Assembly: GCA_937898095.1 (NCBI GenBank)
Contig: CALDKR010000059.1
Coordinates: 1-6,394 of the forward strand
Direction of reading: 5' to 3'
Origin: an uncultured Rhodoluna sp.
GTDB taxonomy: Bacteria; Actinomycetota; Actinomycetes; Actinomycetales; Microbacteriaceae
DNA length: 6,394 bases
The position numbers and the translations under genes are program-made. A model generated the notes under the pieces. The model was not told the DNA's origin, made no database searches, and was given only the letters and a program-made list of their open reading frames with translations. Shown in pieces: positions 1 to 6,337 of the stretch. Numbering within the stretch: position 1 is the first letter of the stretch; every line of letters starts with the position of its first letter.

Positions 1-810
1 CTGGCTGGGCTCGATGCCGATTCCGCGATGAGTCTCGAAGCCGTGCAGGAACGGCGCGCCAAACTCAACGGACTGATGCGACGCTTTGGTCCGAGCCTTC
101 AAGAAGTGATCGATTATCGCGATCGAGCCGGGCAGCGATTGTTGCAGTTGGACAATTCGGAGCAGACCGTGGATGCCCTCACCGAACTCGTTGCTCACGA
201 ACACGCACGCGTGGTTGAGTTCGGCGCAAGGCTGACGGAGCTTCGACGAGCTGCCGCTGCATCCCTGTCGCAGAGAATCACCATCGAACTGGCCGGACTG
301 GCCATGGGCGGCGCAAGCGTGTCGGTGGATGTCACAACGGGCGAACTCACCACGACGGGTTTCGACCAGGTTGCGATTTTGCTGAGCGCCTACCCGGGTG
401 CCGAACCGCGCCCAGTGGCAAAGTCTGCATCCGGTGGAGAACTGTCTCGTATCATGCTCGCCATCGAGGTGGTGCTGGCCGGAAGTGAGCAGGCTCCGAC
501 CTTCATTTTTGACGAGGTTGACGCAGGGGTCGGTGGCGCGGCAGCGATCGAAGTCGGCAAGCGCCTCAAGCAGTTGGCCCAGACCGCGCAGGTGATCGTG
601 GTCACGCATCTTGCTCAGGTTGCCGCGTTTGCGAACCACCACCTGCGAGTCAATAAGACGGTGGGCGAAGAATTCACCGTTTCAGACGTGTCAAGCCTGA
701 CTCAAGATGAGCGAGTCGAAGAACTCGCCCGCATGCTTTCGGGGCTCAGCGATTCGAGCGCTGCTCAGAGTCACGCCCGTGAGCTTTTGCTGCTGGGGGA
801 GACCGCCTAG
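1..810 (+). CDS. recN: RecN, DNA repair ATPase (3' part only)
   Basis: This is the C-terminal 269 residues of RecN, an SMC-like ABC ATPase that acts at DNA double-strand breaks. The reading frame is open from base 1, so the ATG at 28 is internal and the gene begins upstream of the window. Full RecN is usually about 550-570 residues, so roughly half is present. Visible here are the end of the coiled-coil arm, with its charged, Leu/Ala-rich helices (about residues 10-85), and the C-terminal half of the ATPase head. The head shows the ABC signature SASGGELSR (S144-E147 core), Walker B FIFDEVDAG (D171, E172) and the H-loop VVTHLAQVAA (H203). The Walker A motif lies in the missing N-terminal half. 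The TAG stop is at 808-810. The gene sits just upstream of pyrG, as in mycobacteria. Its GC content is clearly higher than that of the genes further downstream. Confidence 0.95.
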   Translation: MAGLDADSAMSLEAVQERRAKLNGLMRRFGPSLQEVIDYRDRAGQRLLQLDNSEQTVDALTELVAHEHARVVEFGARLTELRRAAAASLSQRITIELAGLAMGGASVSVDVTTGELTTTGFDQVAILLSAYPGAEPRPVAKSASGGELSRIMLAIEVVLAGSEQAPTFIFDEVDAGVGGAAAIEVGKRLKQLAQTAQVIVVTHLAQVAAFANHHLRVNKTVGEEFTVSDVSSLTQDERVEELARMLSGLSDSSAAQSHARELLLLGETA

Positions 811-815
811 AACCT

Positions 816-829
816 GTTTTTCGAAGAAC
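816..829. repeat. Near-palindrome centred on TTCGAA
   Basis: GTTTTTCGAAGAAC pairs with itself across its 14 bases with one G-T mismatch (T819/G826), and the central TTCGAA is a perfect palindrome. It could be a protein-binding site or a weak hairpin. With no loop and few GC pairs it is not a convincing terminator. It lies six bases after the recN stop codon. A chance occurrence cannot be excluded. Confidence 0.3.
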
Positions 830-846
830 TTTACAAATTCTTTACA
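829..846 (+). repeat. Direct repeat CTTTACA x2, 11-base period
   Basis: CTTTACA occurs at 829-835 and again at 840-846, with repeat starts 11 bases apart, about one helical turn. Each copy contains TTTACA, which resembles a -35 element. No good -10 box lies 16-19 bases after either copy, so an operator-like site is as plausible as a promoter. The repeat is short and may be chance. Confidence 0.3.
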
Positions 847-887
847 CGGATTCGGGCGTTGCGACTTTTCGGACATGCTCACGCTGG

Positions 888-893
888 TAGGCT
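888..893 (+). promoter_or_regulatory. Probable -10 box of a leaderless pyrG promoter
   Basis: TAGGCT fits the actinobacterial TANNNT -10 pattern. Eight bases separate it from the ATG at 902, so transcription would be expected to begin at or next to the A of that ATG, giving a leaderless mRNA. The expected -35 region (about 864-870, reading ACTTTTC) does not resemble TTGACA. TTGCGA at 859-864 is a better -35 word, but the 23-base spacing is too long. The call therefore rests on the -10 box alone. Confidence 0.45.
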
Positions 894-901
894 GTAATTC
901 C

Positions 902-2563
902 ATGGCAGGCGCGATGGACCACGGTACGAGTAAGCATATTTTCGTCACTGGAGGCGTCGCCTCCTCACTCGGTAAGGGCCTCACGGCCGCGAGTTTAGGT
1001 AATCTCCTCACCGCCCGCGGTCTACGCGTCGTGATGCAGAAACTCGACCCGTACCTAAACGTTGACCCGGGCACAATGAACCCGTTTCAGCACGGTGAAG
1101 TCTTCGTAACTGAAGATGGTGCAGAAACCGACCTCGACATCGGTCACTACGAACGATTCTTGAATATCAACCTTGGCCAATCGGCTAACGTCACCACCGG
1201 CCAGATCTACTCGCGCGTAATCAAGCGTGAGCGTGCTGGTGAATACCTGGGTGACACCGTGCAGGTTATCCCGCACATCACCGACGAAATCAAGCGACGC
1301 ATGCGCCTTCAGGCGCACGAAAACCCCGCACCAGATGTCATCATCACCGAAATCGGTGGAACCGTCGGTGACATCGAATCGCTGCCGTTCATCGAGGCAG
1401 CCCGTCAACTTCGTCACGAGGTTGGTCGTGAAAACGTCTTCTTCGTGCATGTCTCGCTGGTTCCATACATCGGTCCATCCGGTGAGCTAAAAACCAAGCC
1501 GACCCAGCACTCGGTGGCAACGCTTCGTTCGATCGGTATTCAGCCGGATGCGATTGTCTGTCGTTCCGACCGCACTCTGCCGGAAGGCATCAAGAACAAG
1601 ATCGCGCTCATGTGTGACGTCGATCTGAAGGCAGTCATTAACGCCGCCGATGCGAGCAGCATCTACGACATTCCAACTGTGCTCAACGATCAGGGCCTCG
1701 ACTCTTACATCATCAAGCACCTCGGCATCGAGGCTAAAGATGTCGACTGGAGTCGCTGGCAGAGTGTGCTCGATGCGGTGCACGAACCGAAGCATGAAGT
1801 CACCGTGGCCATGGTTGGCAAGTACATCGAACTTCCCGACGCTTACCTGTCGGTTACCGAGGCCCTGCGTGCCGGTGGTTTTGCAAACCGCGCAAAGGTC
1901 AAAATCAAGTGGGTTCCATCGGACACCTGTGAGACCGAAGCAGGTGCTCGCGAACAACTCGGCGACGTCGATGCCGTTCTGGTTCCCGGCGGATTCGGTG
2001 TTCGAGGCATCGAAGGTAAACTCGGGGCTCTCAAGTTCGCTCGCGAACAGCGCATCCCGACTCTAGGTATCTGCCTTGGACTTCAGTGCATGGTGATCGA
2101 ATACGCCCGCAACATCGTCGGCTTGAGTGGCGCATCGTCTACCGAGTTTGACCCGGAGGCGCAGCATCCTGTGATTGCAACCATCGCAGAGCAGGTCGAA
2201 ATCTTGAAGGCTGGCGAAATGGGCGGCACCATGCGTTTGGGTCGTTACACGGCCAAACTGAAGCCCGGCTCGATCGTCGAATCGCTTTATGACGCACCTA
2301 CTTCTGAGGAGCGTCACCGTCACCGCTACGAAGTCAACAACACTTATCGTGACCAGATTGCTCAAGCGGGCCTTGTTTTCTCAGGAACTTCGCCAGACGA
2401 TCACTTGGTTGAATACGTTGAGTTGCCTCGTGAAGTGCACCCATACTATGTTGCAACTCAGGCCCATCCAGAATTTAAATCTCGCCCAACCAAGGCACAC
2501 CCGCTTTTCTCTGGGTTAGTAGTTGCGGCAATCGAACGCCAAAAAGCTTCACAAATCGTCTAG
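902..2563 (+). CDS. pyrG: CTP synthase (glutamine hydrolysing)
   Basis: This enzyme makes CTP from UTP using ATP and glutamine, the last step of de novo pyrimidine nucleotide synthesis, in the cytosol. From ATG 902 it is 553 residues, normal for the family. The synthetase domain (about 1-275) starts with KHIFVTGGVASSLGKG (P-loop K25) and contains KLDPYLNVDPGTMNPFQHGE and ETDLDIGHYERF (75-86). The class I glutamine amidotransferase domain (about 300-553) has VGKYIEL (305-311), the oxyanion loop PGGFG (362-366), nucleophile C391 in GICLGLQ, and the H522/E524 pair in AHPEF. All catalytic residues are present. The frame is open back to 707, but that extension overlaps recN and looks unlike PyrG. 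ATG 902 fits a leaderless start behind TAGGCT. ATG 914, with only a weak upstream AGG, and ATG 875 are alternatives. It heads the pyrG-Nudix-xerD unit. Confidence 0.97.
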   Translation: MAGAMDHGTSKHIFVTGGVASSLGKGLTAASLGNLLTARGLRVVMQKLDPYLNVDPGTMNPFQHGEVFVTEDGAETDLDIGHYERFLNINLGQSANVTTGQIYSRVIKRERAGEYLGDTVQVIPHITDEIKRRMRLQAHENPAPDVIITEIGGTVGDIESLPFIEAARQLRHEVGRENVFFVHVSLVPYIGPSGELKTKPTQHSVATLRSIGIQPDAIVCRSDRTLPEGIKNKIALMCDVDLKAVINAADASSIYDIPTVLNDQGLDSYIIKHLGIEAKDVDWSRWQSVLDAVHEPKHEVTVAMVGKYIELPDAYLSVTEALRAGGFANRAKVKIKWVPSDTCETEAGAREQLGDVDAVLVPGGFGVRGIEGKLGALKFAREQRIPTLGICLGLQCMVIEYARNIVGLSGASSTEFDPEAQHPVIATIAEQVEILKAGEMGGTMRLGRYTAKLKPGSIVESLYDAPTSEERHRHRYEVNNTYRDQIAQAGLVFSGTSPDDHLVEYVELPREVHPYYVATQAHPEFKSRPTKAHPLFSGLVVAAIERQKASQIV

Positions 2564-2571
2564 GTTTTTTG

Positions 2572-3138
2572 ATGCCCAAAGATGAACTAGCGCAACTGCA
2601 AGTCAGCAAACGCGAACTGGTTTTTAAAGGGCGAATCTGGGATGTTGTTCGCGAAACATTCGGATATGGTACTGAAAGCCTCACTCGAGAATTTGTAGAT
2701 CACCCCGGAGCGGTGGCGGTTGTTGCCCTAAATGGTCAAAATGAAATTTTGATGATTCGTCAATATCGCCATCCGGTGAAAAGTTATCTATGGGAGCTTC
2801 CGGCGGGCCTATTAGACGTGTCGGGTGAGTCAAAATTGGCAGCTGCCGAAAGAGAGCTGCTAGAAGAGACTGGCTATCGAGCAAGCACCATTGAGCCTTT
2901 GATTGATTTCTTCACAACGCCCGGGGGCAACTCAGAGAGCATCTCAATCTTTTTGGCCAAAGACTTGCAGCACGTGGGGCACGATTTCAGTCTCGAAGGT
3001 GAAGAAATTGACATGGATGTTGAGTGGGTTCCGCTCTTAGTGGCCCTTGAATCTGTGCTGAAATCGCAAATCAAAAGCCCAACCGCACAGGTTGGGATCA
3101 TGGCAATTGCGCTCAAGCTAGGCATCGGCGCAGCTTAA
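2572..3138 (+). CDS. Nudix hydrolase, ADP-ribose pyrophosphatase type
   Basis: This is probably an ADP-ribose pyrophosphatase, which cleaves ADP-ribose to AMP and ribose 5-phosphate. It has 188 residues from ATG 2572. The Nudix box runs G79-Y102 and ends in RELLEETGY, with metal-binding E98 and E99. The gap from its Gly to the first Glu (E86) is six residues instead of the textbook five; as I recall, the mycobacterial Rv1700 enzyme shares this. IRQYRHPV (62-69) and WELPAG (74-79) before the box are typical of this subfamily. P117 in TTPGGNSE, 15 residues after the box, matches the proline used to tell ADP-ribose enzymes from other Nudix hydrolases. A TTG three bases earlier (2569) is in frame, but the ATG is preferred. 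A short AGG at 2562-2564 overlaps the pyrG stop, eight bases separate the genes, and translational coupling is likely. Substrate is inferred from motifs. Confidence 0.88.
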   Translation: MPKDELAQLQVSKRELVFKGRIWDVVRETFGYGTESLTREFVDHPGAVAVVALNGQNEILMIRQYRHPVKSYLWELPAGLLDVSGESKLAAAERELLEETGYRASTIEPLIDFFTTPGGNSESISIFLAKDLQHVGHDFSLEGEEIDMDVEWVPLLVALESVLKSQIKSPTAQVGIMAIALKLGIGAA

Positions 3139-3140
3139 AC

Positions 3141-4067
3141 ATGACTCTCGTTTCAGTCGCAGTCGAATCTTTTATTAGACACTTGTCTATTGAGCGCGGA
3201 TTGGCCAAAAACACAACCGATTCGTATCGTCGAGATTTAGCTAGATACCTAGAGTTTCTGAATGTCGAATCGGTTCGGCAAGTAGATGAACTGTCCGAGC
3301 AGCACGTGCTGAATTTTGCAAGTATCCTGCATTCTAAATATGGCTTGAATCCAAGCTCCATCGCTCGCTCGATGGCTGCGGTCAGGAGTTTGCACAAATT
3401 TCTCTTGGATGAAGGCATTGCCTCTGGCAACCCAGCATCTAGAGTGAAGCCGCCGAAACTTGCAAAGCGACTTCCTAAAGCTATCTCTCAGAGCGAAATC
3501 GAAACACTTCTGCGAGCGGCTGGTCCTGATCCAGAATTGGCAGCTCCCGAAGACGCTATTGGATTGAGAAATAGAGCATTGCTCGAGCTGCTTTATGCAA
3601 CAGGCGCAAGGGTCTCAGAGATAGTTAATTTAGACCTCGACGATCTGATTGACCCAACTCTGGTTCGGTTGTTTGGCAAAGGCTCTAAAGAACGTGTTGT
3701 TCCGGTTGGTAAGTTCGCCCAGGTTGCGCTTCAGGCCTATTTGGTGAGGACAAGACCTGCTCTGGCCGCTTTGGGAAAATCGACCCCGGCATTGTTTTTG
3801 AATCAACGAGGCGGCCGACTAAGTCGCCAAAGTGCCTGGCAAATAATCTCTGACGCAGCCGATGCGGCTGGGCTAAGCGGAGAAATTTCGCCGCACACAA
3901 TTAGGCACTCTTTTGCCACTCATTTGCTAGAGGGGGGAGCCGATGTGCGTGTCGTTCAAGAGCTTCTCGGCCATTCTTCGGTTGCCACTACGCAAATTTA
4001 TACATTGGTTACGGTCGACGCACTAAGAGAGGCATATGCGACAGCGCACCCTCGAGCTCGGCGGTAG
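3141..4067 (+). CDS. xerD: Tyrosine recombinase XerD
   Basis: This site-specific recombinase, usually paired with XerC, resolves chromosome dimers at dif at the terminus. Its 308 residues match the usual Xer length of about 300. The N-terminal SAM-like core-binding domain covers about 1-95 (FIRHLSIERGLAKNTTDSYRRDL, then RSMAAVRSLHKFLLDEG). The catalytic domain follows a linker, VKPPKLAKRLPKAIS. All six active-site residues are present: R157 (ATGARVSE), K180 (GKGSKER), H252 and R255 (SPHTIRHSFATHLL), H278 (LLGHSS) and the nucleophile Y287 (TTQIYT). The C-terminal VDALREAYATAHPRA is typical of chromosomal XerC/D proteins rather than phage integrases. XerD rather than XerC is chosen on context beside the Nudix gene and scpAB; sequence alone leaves some doubt. 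The start lies two bases after the Nudix stop, without a good Shine-Dalgarno sequence, which suggests coupled translation. No dif site is visible here. Confidence 0.92.
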   Translation: MTLVSVAVESFIRHLSIERGLAKNTTDSYRRDLARYLEFLNVESVRQVDELSEQHVLNFASILHSKYGLNPSSIARSMAAVRSLHKFLLDEGIASGNPASRVKPPKLAKRLPKAISQSEIETLLRAAGPDPELAAPEDAIGLRNRALLELLYATGARVSEIVNLDLDDLIDPTLVRLFGKGSKERVVPVGKFAQVALQAYLVRTRPALAALGKSTPALFLNQRGGRLSRQSAWQIISDAADAAGLSGEISPHTIRHSFATHLLEGGADVRVVQELLGHSSVATTQIYTLVTVDALREAYATAHPRARR

Positions 4068-4070
4068 GCT
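4065..4070 (+). promoter_or_regulatory. Possible -10 box upstream of the parA-like gene
   Basis: TAGGCT overlaps the xerD stop codon (TAG 4065-4067) and is preceded by GG, making the same eight-base word GGTAGGCT as before pyrG. Transcription starting about 7-9 bases later would give a 5' leader of about 28 bases carrying the strong Shine-Dalgarno sequence at 4096. No TTGACA-like -35 lies at the expected distance (about 4041-4047), so support is thin, and simple read-through from xerD is also possible. Confidence 0.3.
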
Positions 4071-4095
4071 ATTAGAAATCTGCATCAGTAATTTC

Positions 4096-4102
4096 GGGAG
4101 GA
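4096..4102 (+). promoter_or_regulatory. Strong Shine-Dalgarno site of the parA-like gene
   Basis: GGGAGGA, with core GGAGG at 4097-4101, lies five bases before the ATG at 4107. It is the only canonical Shine-Dalgarno sequence in the window and fixes this start. It suggests that the ParA-like protein is translated independently and more strongly than its coupled neighbours. Confidence 0.8.
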
Positions 4103-4106
4103 AATC

Positions 4107-4943
4107 ATGGCCAAAGTAAGCAAGAATGCTGACAACCGCTTTGCTACTCCGAAACCCCTGAATGGCCACGGTCCGGCTCGAATTATCGCAATGTGCAATC
4201 AAAAGGGCGGCGTAGGCAAAACCACCACCTCGATAAACATGTCTGCAGCGTTGGCAGAATATGGTCGAAAAGTGCTTCTTGTGGATTTTGATCCGCAGGG
4301 TGCTCTTTCAGCGGGCCTCGGCGTGAACGCCCACGATGCATTGACCATCTATGACCTAATGCTTGATCGAACGATTGAAACACGCGCTGCTATTCAGCGA
4401 ACTTCAGTTGCAAATCTTGATGTGATTCCGGCCAACATCGAACTATCTGCGGCTGAGATGAAGTTGGTCAATGAAATCGCACGCGAGCAAATTCTTAGTC
4501 GAATTCTAAAGCCTGTGATCGACGAATACGACGTAATCGTAATTGACTGTCAGCCGTCACTTGGTTTGCTAACCGTCAACGCACTAACTGCTGCACACGG
4601 CGTAATAATCCCGCTGGCATCTGAGTTCTTTGCCCTGCGCGGCGTGGCAATTCTTGAAGACATCATCTCGAAGGTGCAAGAGGGCTTGAACCCGGCATTG
4701 CAGTTGGATGGAATTCTGGCAACGATGTTTGATGGCAGGACGTTGCACTCACGTGAGGTGCTCGAGCGACTTCACGAGGCATTTGGCGAAAAAGTTTTCC
4801 GTAGCGTCATTCACCGCACGGTCAAATTTCCGGACGCGACGGTAGCGCAGACGCCAATCACGGCGTTTGCACCAAGCTCAGAAGCGGCTGAGGCCTATCG
4901 CACCGTCGCCAGAGAATTGGTTTCTCGTGGCTGTGCCCCTTAA
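4107..4943 (+). CDS. ParA-like chromosome partitioning ATPase (ParA/MinD family)
   Basis: This is a deviant-Walker P-loop ATPase of the ParA/Soj family, 278 residues, probably a DNA-associated factor in chromosome organisation. The Walker A is KGGVGKTT (33-40), with signature lysine K33 and P-loop K38. LLVDFDPQG (57-65) carries the catalytic aspartate (D62 by alignment with Soj). The Walker B is VIVIDCQPSLG (143-153). A 25-residue hydrophilic N-terminal extension precedes the ATPase fold. Near the C-terminus, KFPDATVAQTPI (240-251) stands where classical Soj/ParA has an RLSEAPSxGxPI-type motif. No parB gene follows; the neighbours are xerD and scpAB, as for the M. tuberculosis Rv1708 gene. 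It is therefore better called ParA-like than the oriC partner of ParB. The C-terminus shows no MinD-type amphipathic membrane helix, so MinD is unlikely. Its 3' end overlaps scpA. Confidence 0.93.
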   Translation: MAKVSKNADNRFATPKPLNGHGPARIIAMCNQKGGVGKTTTSINMSAALAEYGRKVLLVDFDPQGALSAGLGVNAHDALTIYDLMLDRTIETRAAIQRTSVANLDVIPANIELSAAEMKLVNEIAREQILSRILKPVIDEYDVIVIDCQPSLGLLTVNALTAAHGVIIPLASEFFALRGVAILEDIISKVQEGLNPALQLDGILATMFDGRTLHSREVLERLHEAFGEKVFRSVIHRTVKFPDATVAQTPITAFAPSSEAAEAYRTVARELVSRGCAP

Positions 4944-5754
4944 AAACAACCTGACCGACTTGAGTGAAACTGGCTCAGGCTTTGCGGTAAACCTTGGAAA
5001 CTTCGAAGGGCCATTTGATCTGCTTCTAAGTTTGATTTCTAAGCACGAGCTAGACATCACTGAAGTATCCCTAAGTCGCGTCACGGATGAATTCATCTCA
5101 TATTTGAAGGGCCTCGACGATGACGAAGAGCTTGACCAGGCAAGTGAATTTTTAGTCATAGCGGCAACTTTGCTTGACCTAAAGATTGCAGGTCTGCTGC
5201 CGAAAGGCGAAGTTGTTGATGCAGAAGATGTTGCACTCCTTGAGGCTCGAGATTTGCTTTTTGCCAAGCTGCTTCAATACCGTGCATTTAAAGAGATTGC
5301 CGCCTGGTTCAACGCCGCGATAACCCTTGAAGAAAATCGCGTTTCTCGCGATGTTCCTATTGAGACACGATTTAGAGAGCAAAAACCTGAACTCATTTGG
5401 AATCTAACGCTGGATGAGTTCGCGAGACTTGCTGAAGAAACGCTAACGCCAAAACACATTCCTTCGGTAGGTCTCACGCACCTTCATGCGCCAAGGGTAA
5501 GCATTCGTGAGCAAGCTGAAGAGGTAATCAGAATGCTTCGATCGAGCAATGGTCTGAGCTTTAGGCAGATCATTGCTTCTGTAAAAGATCGGGCAATAGT
5601 CGTCGCCAGATTCTTGTCCATTCTGGAGCTGTATCGATTGACCGCCATCTCGTTTGAGCAAGAGTCACCGCTGGGCGATTTGAAACTCACCTGGCGAGCT
5701 GAAAACTTTGACGATGAACAACTTGCAACACTTGGAGCTGACTATGGCGCTTGA
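4927..5754 (+). CDS. scpA: Segregation and condensation protein A (kleisin)
   Basis: ScpA is the kleisin subunit of the SMC-ScpA-ScpB condensin complex, which compacts and helps segregate the chromosome. From GTG 4927 it is 275 residues, normal for the family. The N-terminal SMC-binding domain carries FEGPFDLLLSLI (26-37) and HELDI (40-44), then the acidic ISYLKGLDDDEELDQASEFLVIAATLLDLK segment in pieces from about 58 to 87. The middle is charged and variable. The C-terminal winged helix (about 192-265) includes RFLSILELYRL and LTAISFEQ. The start is not certain: GTG 4927 has a weak AGAGAA upstream and overlaps parA by 17 bases; GTG 4933 would overlap by 11, and TTG 4960 would not overlap. 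No in-frame ATG lies close enough to be better. The overlap suggests translation coupled to the ParA-like gene. Confidence 0.93.
   Translation: MAVPLKNNLTDLSETGSGFAVNLGNFEGPFDLLLSLISKHELDITEVSLSRVTDEFISYLKGLDDDEELDQASEFLVIAATLLDLKIAGLLPKGEVVDAEDVALLEARDLLFAKLLQYRAFKEIAAWFNAAITLEENRVSRDVPIETRFREQKPELIWNLTLDEFARLAEETLTPKHIPSVGLTHLHAPRVSIREQAEEVIRMLRSSNGLSFRQIIASVKDRAIVVARFLSILELYRLTAISFEQESPLGDLKLTWRAENFDDEQLATLGADYGA
5734..5737 (+). promoter_or_regulatory. Shine-Dalgarno site deciding the scpB start
   Basis: GGAG lies six bases before ATG 5744, inside the 3' end of scpA. It supports ATG 5744 over the upstream in-frame TTG 5708 and ATG 5714, which have no comparable site and would lengthen the overlap with scpA to 41-47 bases. 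Confidence 0.65.
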
Positions 5755-6337
5755 TTCAAACACCACACCGACAACTATTGACGAAATTAATGCTGAAACC
5801 CTCAAATCGGCAATCGAAGCAATTTTGATGATTACAGATGCCCCGATTTCTCTCGTTGCTTTAGCCACCGCGCTAGAGCGCCCAATGAATGAAATTCGCG
5901 TTGCCGTTGATGAGCTTGCCCAAGAATATGCAGGGGTATCGGGCGAGCGCACAAAAGGTTTTGAGCTTCGTGAAATCGGAGGCGGCTGGCGAATTTATGT
6001 GCGCGCCGAGTACGACTGGGCCGTAAAGATGTTTGTGGCGAATGAAAACCCAACTCGACTCAGTCAAGCTGCACTAGAGACACTCGCGGTTATTGCCTAC
6101 AAGCAGCCAATATCCCGTGGGCAAGTGGCGTCGATTCGTGCCGTAAACGTAGATTCTGTGGTTCGCACTCTGCTGAGTAGGGGATTGATCACTGAGTTAT
6201 ACACTGACTCGGAAACTGGTGCCGTCAACTTTGGAACTACAGAGTTATTTTTGCAAACCCTGGGCATCAACTCACTAGACGAACTGCCTCCGATTAGCCC
6301 GTATCTTCCGGGAGCAGATGAGGTAAACCTTGACTAG
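5744..6337 (+). CDS. scpB: Segregation and condensation protein B
   Basis: ScpB is the winged-helix (kite) subunit that dimerises and binds the middle of ScpA in the SMC condensin complex. From ATG 5744 it is 197 residues, typical. The first winged helix spans about 16-95 (LKSAIEAILMITDAPISLVALA, given here in parts, then FELREIGGGWRIYVR). The second begins with the family hallmark LSQAALETLAVIAYKQPISR (106-125) and continues through IRAVNVDSVVRTLLSRGLI. IRAVNVD (131-137) has Ala where most ScpB proteins I know have Gly (IRGVN). The tail SLDELPPISPYLPG is the usual actinobacterial proline-rich end. The start overlaps the end of scpA by 11 bases, consistent with coupled expression at a fixed ratio. 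Confidence 0.95.
   Translation: MALDSNTTPTTIDEINAETLKSAIEAILMITDAPISLVALATALERPMNEIRVAVDELAQEYAGVSGERTKGFELREIGGGWRIYVRAEYDWAVKMFVANENPTRLSQAALETLAVIAYKQPISRGQVASIRAVNVDSVVRTLLSRGLITELYTDSETGAVNFGTTELFLQTLGINSLDELPPISPYLPGADEVNLD

Larger units (their letters stand above)
811..901 (+). other. recN-pyrG intergenic region
   Basis: This 91-base gap is the longest non-coding stretch in the window. It is locally AT-rich at 814-846 and contains a near-palindrome centred on TTCGAA, two copies of CTTTACA, and a TAGGCT -10 box just before pyrG. I see no GC-rich stem followed by a T-run, so there is no clear intrinsic terminator for recN, and read-through into pyrG remains possible. In M. tuberculosis this position holds two genes (Rv1697 and Rv1698), and no remnant of either is visible here. 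Confidence 0.6.

Noticed and set aside
811..850. Intrinsic terminator after recN
   Set aside because: The only inverted repeat (816-829) has no loop, few GC pairs and no following T-run.
707..901. In-frame upstream extension of pyrG back to 707
   Set aside because: It would overlap recN by 104 bases, the added 65 residues do not resemble the PyrG N-terminus, and the conserved KHIFVTGG motif already sits close to ATG 902/914.
1055..1957. Long antisense open frames (131 and 156 residues) opposite pyrG
   Set aside because: They mirror the codon structure of a well-conserved gene, have no recognisable motifs, and lie opposite essential catalytic regions.
2569..2571. TTG start for the Nudix gene
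   Set aside because: An ATG follows directly at 2572 with better spacing from the AGG at 2562-2564.
3932..3937. Run of six G in xerD as a possible phase-variable tract
   Set aside because: It encodes the conserved EGGA segment, is short for slippage, and the frame is intact; chance codon use (GAG GGG GGA) explains it.
3141..4067. Integrase of a mobile element
   Set aside because: Length, motifs and the conserved neighbours indicate the housekeeping Xer recombinase; there are no attachment repeats, tRNA gene or cargo genes nearby.
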